DNA of 64,000 nt from assembly GCA_038093515.1 (NCBI GenBank), contig JBBPSI010000079.1, positions 42,175 through 106,174 of the forward strand, in the 5' to 3' direction. Position numbers and translations under genes: made by a program. The notes below the pieces were generated by a model. That model worked only from the letters and a program-made list of their open reading frames with translations, was not told the origin of the DNA and did no database searches. Shown in pieces: positions 58,712 through 64,000 of this stretch (position 1 is its first letter; every line of letters begins with the position of its first letter). Origin of the DNA: Butyriboletus loyo (taxonomy: Eukaryota; Basidiomycota; Agaricomycetes; Boletales; Boletaceae).

Positions 58712-61700
58712 ATGGCCAAAGGATTTTTAGAAGAGAGGGAAGTTTCGACGTCTTCGCCTCTCCATGTAATCGCCCCTGTAGTTTTATCAAATCCCAATGC
58801 GCAATCGATTCGAGTTCCAGTATCGTTATTCGCGCATGAAGGGGGACAAATCGTCGACACATTCGCCCTGGTGGACAGTGGCGCAAGCGGATGCTTCATA
58901 GATCGCGATCTAGTGAAGCGAAAGAAACTGCCGATGGAACGGCTACCCAAGCCACTAAGTGCCCAAAATGTGGACGGGTCAAACAACCAAGGAGGAGTAA
59001 TACGACACAAGGTCACCATCTCCATCAGAATTGGAGAAACCGAGGAGGAACGGAGCTTCCTAGTCCTCAATATAGGAAAAGAAAATATGATCCTGGGATT
59101 ACCGTGGCTACGAGAAGCCAACCCGGTAATAGATTGGGCCACTGGCCATATCGATCTCCCAGATCAAATCAAGAAGCCCCGACACGACTCCCCTCGGGCA
59201 ATCGCTCAAAGGTACCTGGTACGGTACCTTGACTTGGATCCAGACTCCAAGATCGCCAAGCTCTGGAAGAAGCGAGTAGACGCTTCGGCAAGGGAAGCTT
59301 ACCCTGTCAGAAAAGCAACCATTGCCACCGAGATCGCCGCCCAAGCCGTCAAGGAGAAAGCAGTTCTTCCAACCCCGTTCGCTGCCTTCGCGGACGTTTT
59401 TGACAAGAAAAACACTGAGGAGCTACCCCCGTCCCGATCTTTCGACCACGCCATCGACCTTGACAAAGACTTTGTTCCAAAAGTCGCTAAGGTCTACCCT
59501 CTGAACCCGAAAGAATCAGAGGCATGTAAGGCGTTTGTTGAAGAACACCTCAAGTCGGGAAAGATCACTCCCTCCAAGTCCCCTCAGGCAGCCCCCTTCT
59601 TCTTCGTATCCAAGAAGGATGGCTCGCTACGCCCTTGTCAGGACTACAGGTACCTGAACTCGCATACTGTCAAAAACGCCTACCCTCTCCCCCTCATCTC
59701 TGACCTCGTCGACCGCCTCAAAGGCTCGAAGATTTTCACCAAGATGGACATCCGCTGGGGATACAACAATGTCCTCATCAAACTGAACGACCGCTGGAAG
59801 GCGGCCTTCATCACTCCTCAAGGGCTGTTCGAGCCCACCGTGATGTTCTTTGGACTTTGCAATTCTCCAGCCACGTTCCAGGCTCTGATGGACCACATCT
59901 TCGGTGACCTCATGGCAGAAGGTTGGCTGATTATCTACATGGACGATCTTTTGATCCATTCCGCCACCACCGCCGAGCATGAAGCACGAACGATCCGTGT
60001 CCTGGAACGTCTTCGTGAACACAAGTTGTTTCTCAAACTGGAGAAATGTTCGTTCGACGCTGAAGAAGTGGAGTACCTCGGAATGATGGTCAGAGAGGGT
60101 CAGGTCAAGATGGACCCCACTAAGTTGAAAGCCATTCGAGAATGGAACCCCCCGACCTCGGTGAAGGCAGTCAGATCCTTCATCGGGTTCTGCAATTTCT
60201 ACAGGAGATTTATTCAGGACTTCTCCCACATCGCAAAACCCCTTCACGATCTGACCAAAAAGAACTCCCCGTGGGCATGGACTCCGGCTTGTGAACAAGC
60301 GTTCCAAGCAATCAAACAGTCGTTCCTTCGCCAACCCGTTCTCTCAATGCCCGACGTCATGAAGCCATTTGCTGTCATGACGGACGCCTCCCTCACTGCC
60401 ACGGGAGCAGTGCTCATGCAGAAGGATGTCAATGGTGACTTACATCCTTGCGCTTACCTGTCAAAGACGCTCTCGCCTGCGGAGCGCAATTACGACATCT
60501 ATGATCGCGAGTTGCTCGCAGTCATTCATGCACTAGAAGAATGGCGACACTACCTGCGCGGTACCGGTCACCAAGTGGAGATTCTCACCGACCACAAGAA
60601 TCTCACTTACTTTCGCCAACCCAACAAGTTGTCCCGCCGGCAAGCCCGCTGGCTCATGTTCCTGCAGGACTTTGACCTGCATTTCCATCACATTCCAGGT
60701 ACGCAGATGGGACCCGCCGATGCCCTGTCCCGACGAGACGACGTCGACACCTCTACCGACAACCAGGAGGTCACCCTCCTCCCCGAAAACCTATTCGCCA
60801 GAAAGATCGACGTCGCTCTTGCCGAAAAGATTGCCGCCTTGACTCCCAGCGACCCGATGATCAAGCGATGCATGCAGGCTCTCTACGAAGACTCCCCCCT
60901 CTTCCCCAAAATGAATGCTGGGGACTGGGACTTCGACGGTAAAGAGCTGTATTTTCGCAAGAAGCGCTACATCCCGGAGGCGGCTCATGTCGACCTCATT
61001 TGATCCCTCCACGAGAGTCCAGCTGGGGGTCATGGTGGTATATTCCGCACCCAGAACCTGGTGCAACGGGATTACTGGTGGCCTGGCATGGCTAATCTGG
61101 TCCGCCACTTTGTTTCTGGCTGCGCCGTTTGTCAGGCGCATAAGGTTAATACTCACCCCACTGTACCCCCTCTCACCCCTCTGGCCAGCGTGGCCTCTCG
61201 TCCTTTTGAACAAGTCTCGGTCGACCTCATCACCAGCCTTCCTCCCTCTTTGGGTTATGATTCAGTCATGGTCGTGGTAGACCATGGGCTTACGAAGGGG
61301 GTAATTTATTCCCCTTGCAACAAAGATATCGACGCAGCAGGAGTCGCCAGGTTATTTTTCAAAACCGTCTTCCTTCGTTTCGGCCTACACTCCCGCTGCA
61401 TCTCGGACAGAGGTCCACAGTTCGCATCCGCTTTCGCTAGAGAACTCGCGAGACTCCTCGATTACGATCTCGCCCTCTCCTCCGCATACCACCCACAGAC
61501 CGACGGTGAAACGGAACGAGTCAATCAGGAACTAGAAACGTATCTACGGATCTTCTGTGATGGTCACCCAGAACAATGGGCCGAACTCCTTCCTATGGCC
61601 GAGTTCTCCCACAACTCCATGACCCATTCGTCAACCAACGTGACGCCCTTCTCCCTGATGGTCGGATATGAACCGAGATCGTATCCTCCAATCGGAAAGA

Positions 61701-62272
61701 CGTTCCTCCCCGCCCTCGAGTCCAGACTCTCGGAACTCACGGGAGCCCAAACGGAAGCACTGGAAGCCCACGAGAAGGCACGATGATTGATGAAAGAGCG
61801 GATCTCGTCCAAGTTCCGCCCGTGGAAGACAGGGGATAAGGTTTGGCTCGAAGGGCGCAACCTTCGACTCAGGTACCCGTCAAAGAAGCTCGCCCCTAGA
61901 CGGGAAGGACCGTTCGAGATTGCACAGGTGATCTCCCCTGTGGCATACAGGCTCCGACTACCACCGACCTGGAAGATCCATGACGTCTTCCACGCGTCAT
62001 TGCTGACTCCTTATCGCGAAACTGTGGAGCATGGTCCGAATTTCACAAACCCTCCGCCGGAAGAAATAGACGGAGATGAAGAGTACAAGATCGATCGGAT
62101 CCTGTCCCATCGTGGATCGAAGGGACGCCGGCAATTCCTTGTGTCCTGGAAAGGGTATTCCGCAGCAGAAAACACCTGGGAACCAAACGGGAACCTGGTC
62201 CATGCGCAGGCCTTGCTCAAGGCTTATAAGCTGCGCCACCCGAAGGACTTTCCCTCCCCATCTTCGCAGTAA
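58712..62272 (+). pseudogene. Gypsy pol with two in-frame TGA codons
   Basis: One frame of 1187 codons is open apart from TGA at 61001-61003 and 61784-61786. Domains in order are: aspartic protease (DSGASGCFID, codon ~54), reverse transcriptase with CQDYRYLN and IIYMDDLLIHS (YMDD at 59936-59947, codon ~409), RNase H (MTDASLTATGA, DRELLAVIHALEEW, TDHKNL), integrase with an H-H-C-C zinc region (SGCAVCQAHK) and a D-D-E core (SDRGPQFAS, QTDGETERVNQELE), and a C-terminal chromodomain (YKIDRILSHR, LVSWKGYSAAENTWEP). Both stops fit arginine codons mutated CGA to TGA. The chromodomain class usually targets insertion to modified chromatin. Confidence 0.9.
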
Positions 62273-62281
62273 TACTCGAAA

Positions 62282-63520
62282 ATGGCCATTCCTCCTGCTG
62301 AAAACAATGCCCCGCTCCCGGCTCAGCCCCCCGTCCGCTCTTCTCGTCTTCCAGTTTCCTCCCGCCGCGTTCTTTACGCTGCTGTTCTAGAAAACCCCGT
62401 CGCTACGTATGCCTTGGAGCAACGTATGGATTTCACCGGGGACTACGTCCTCCGCACCCTCGCTAGCCTCTACCGTTCCTATGCCCTCGCACGCACCGTC
62501 CACACCCGCCTCTGCCCCGACAACCAGCCGCCGGTATACGCCACCGCCCTAGAGACCTCCTTGATGGAGGCTAGGGGGTACACCTTGGATATCCTTCACG
62601 CTGAAGGGTTCGGGTATGTCGTGGACCAACTCCTCCCGGGCATTCTCGCGCCTGTCCTCCGCCCCATCCTCGTTGCTCTCGCTCCTAGGGAGAGAGAGTT
62701 TTATTTTCAGTCCAACGACCGCATCGGGTTTCTTCGCCCCACCGCTCGCGGCCCCAATCCCCCTCCTCGTCCTGCCGCAGAAGGATCTCCTCCACCACTA
62801 CCTATTCCAGCGCCATCCACAAGAGATTCTCCTGCGACCACATTGGTAGCAGACTCTTCCCGTGAGACCACCGGCGAGTCCCTGGAGTCCTTTCGGACCG
62901 ACGTCGATGAACCCCAGGTCGCTTGTCGACACTCCCCTCTACCGCCTCGAACTGTGCGTCGCCAACCTCGCCAGACGCTTCTCCAGGTTGGATCTGTCCC
63001 GGGATCGGTCACCCTCACTGCCGCAGGAAGAAGGATCGCCAATAGGGCCTTTCGTTCCGTCACCCCCCAACCGTCCACCCATCGTGGAACCCCCGCTATT
63101 CAGCTCATCCCTCGAGTCACCTCCCCCGTCGCAACAGTGGCTGGTTCTGCCAACTCCTCGTATGGAGCCCCGCCCCCCTACCTCGCCAATCACGGGACTT
63201 GTGATGCCCCCATCGTCCTCGACGACAGATCCCCTGTCGGCAGCCCTCACCCTGCTCGACCTCGCCTCGTCCGCCCGCAACTTTGCTTCGAATGCGGCAC
63301 CGTCGGCCACTTTCGTAGGGAGTGCCCCAACTACACCTGCCCCTTCTGTCACCGCATTGCCCCGGGTCATATTCAGGAGTTTTGCCCAGAACGGGTATGC
63401 GGCCTCTGCGGTGCCGTTGGCCATATCGTCGCCAACTGCACATTCCGGGATGACGTCTGGGCAGATTTCAATGCCAATGACGCTTACGACTACGACGTCA
63501 ACGAGGGGGAGTCTCAGTGA
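62282..63520 (+). CDS. Gypsy ORF3: zinc-knuckle protein downstream of pol
   Basis: This is a complete ATG-to-TGA frame of 412 residues between pol and the 3' LTR. The first ~150 residues look folded and helical (MDFTGDYVLRTLASLYRSYA, YVVDQLLPGILAPVLRP). A ~170-residue disordered proline-, serine- and threonine-rich linker follows. The C-terminus has three cysteine-histidine clusters: CFECGTVGHFRREC (a canonical CX2CX4HX4C), CPFCHRIAPGHIQEFC and CGLCGAVGHIVANC (canonical). No signal peptide or membrane segment is seen, so it is not an env-type protein. It has no in-frame stop, unlike gag and pol. RNA binding is likely, perhaps as a second nucleocapsid that makes up for the poor knuckle in gag. 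Most gypsy elements lack such an ORF. Confidence 0.85.
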   Translation: MAIPPAENNAPLPAQPPVRSSRLPVSSRRVLYAAVLENPVATYALEQRMDFTGDYVLRTLASLYRSYALARTVHTRLCPDNQPPVYATALETSLMEARGYTLDILHAEGFGYVVDQLLPGILAPVLRPILVALAPREREFYFQSNDRIGFLRPTARGPNPPPRPAAEGSPPPLPIPAPSTRDSPATTLVADSSRETTGESLESFRTDVDEPQVACRHSPLPPRTVRRQPRQTLLQVGSVPGSVTLTAAGRRIANRAFRSVTPQPSTHRGTPAIQLIPRVTSPVATVAGSANSSYGAPPPYLANHGTCDAPIVLDDRSPVGSPHPARPRLVRPQLCFECGTVGHFRRECPNYTCPFCHRIAPGHIQEFCPERVCGLCGAVGHIVANCTFRDDVWADFNANDAYDYDVNEGESQ

Positions 63521-63557
63521 AGGGAGCATTCAAGTTGTGGAGTCGGAGTCTCCACCA

Positions 63558-63571
63558 TGGGAAGGGGGTAA
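63558..63571 (+). other. Gypsy polypurine tract
   Basis: A GGGAAGGGGGTAA run ends directly at the 3' LTR, the expected site for plus-strand priming. Confidence 0.75.
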
Positions 63572-63999
63572 TGTTACGGTAGTGGTCTACTTTTTCACTC
63601 CATTACCATTGGGACTATTACATTCACCTAGCCTTTTGCTAGTTCCACTTGAACGGTAACAACCGTTCCAGCTTAGTCATCCTTTCTCGTGCACGGACGC
63701 GCTTTCTTTCGTACTCCAGAACTCTCTGGAATATTCCTTCCTCATTTGTAGTTTCCTTCTCGCGACTCAATTAGGAACCTGGTCTGTGCGCAGACCCCCA
63801 GTAGTATAAAGACCCGGTCTTTACACCATGTACAGTATCTAGTTCTACGCAGTCATCTGCTAGCAATTAGTTCTCCTCCAGACTCTTAGTGTGCGCACTA
63901 AGACATAGTCTGAGACCCAGCCCGAGAATCGTCTCCAGAGTCCTGAGGCTACTCCAGAGTGCCTCCTCGCTGTTCTAGTTGTTAGCGCCCAGCGTAACA
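63572..63999 (+). repeat. Gypsy 3' LTR, 428 bp
   Basis: Matches the 5' LTR with only a few substitutions and a one-base insertion. It ends one base before the edge of the window. Confidence 0.92.
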
Positions 64000-64000
64000 A

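Larger units (their letters stand above)
56915..63999 (+). mobile_element. Ty3/gypsy chromovirus-type LTR retrotransposon, 7.1 kb
   Basis: The two LTRs (56915-57341 and 63572-63999) are near-identical and end in TGTTAC/GTAACA. Between them lie a priming site, gag, pol with protease, reverse transcriptase, RNase H, integrase and chromodomain in that order, a third ORF, and a polypurine tract. The insertion interrupts the copia pol. The bases before the 5' LTR read TAAGC. Only one base (A) is visible after the 3' LTR, so the target duplication cannot be confirmed. High LTR identity indicates recent insertion, yet gag and pol carry in-frame stops. Confidence 0.92.

Noticed and set aside
62862..63659. 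265-codon ORF overlapping gypsy ORF3
   Set aside because: It is a proline- and serine-rich shadow frame of ORF3. ORF3 has the zinc knuckles and a proper ATG just after pol.
1..64000. CRISPR array, rRNA or tRNA genes
   Set aside because: No spacer-repeat array, rRNA core or confident cloverleaf was recognised. CRISPR is not expected in a fungal nuclear genome, and tRNAs could have been missed by eye.

Overview
The window reads as nuclear DNA of a filamentous basidiomycete, most likely a mushroom-forming agaricomycete. Genes are dense and broken by many 45-65 nt GT-AG introns. The families present are typical of that group: an HSPA12-type Hsp70-like ATPase, a DUF2235 protein, a sacsin-like GHKL ATPase, an ER-anchored P450, and Ty3/gypsy and Ty1/copia elements. 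The species cannot be named from this sequence. All gene models were assembled by eye from open frames, splice consensus and frame continuity, and no search was run.

Positions 1-42,300 form an accessory region built from two expanding, poorly known families. The first is a set of long coiled-coil proteins, here CC-1 (2120-5551), CC-2 (15787-21508), CC-3 (23235-24582) and CC-4 (28253-30191, minus). Full members end in a conserved globular domain split by a phase-1 intron. The second is a disordered family that I call PRKK proteins, made of degenerate ~20-residue modules around [VDQ]-x-R-x-PRKK, with seven loci (about 6.1-6.6, 13.3, 25.1, 31.7, 38.8, 41.3 and 50.4 kb). Each coiled-coil gene has a PRKK gene as a close neighbour. 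The block holding the four pairs is flanked by two inverted copies of an Hsp70-like gene (1-659 minus, partial; 34919-37331 plus, intact). A DUF2235 gene with a long helical tail (8316-12345) sits between pairs 1 and 2.

Positions 40.5-54 kb hold a broken copy of the first exons of a sacsin-like gene (40.55-41.03 kb), a decayed PRKK gene, the intact sacsin-like gene ending in an HEXXH motif (42697-49426), a frame-disrupted PRKK gene and an intact P450 (51597-54040, minus).

Positions 54.9-64 kb are transposon-rich. A 7.1-kb Ty3/gypsy chromovirus (56915-63999) with near-identical LTRs is inserted into a Ty1/copia element on the minus strand. It shows Tf1-type self-priming complementarity, a third ORF with zinc knuckles after pol, and internal stops that fit CGA-to-TGA changes.

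How the genes work together is unknown. The repeated pairing of coiled-coil and PRKK genes, together with premature stops, repeat expansion and shared sequence blocks between paralogues, points to a fast-evolving birth-and-death cluster. Any shared function is inference.
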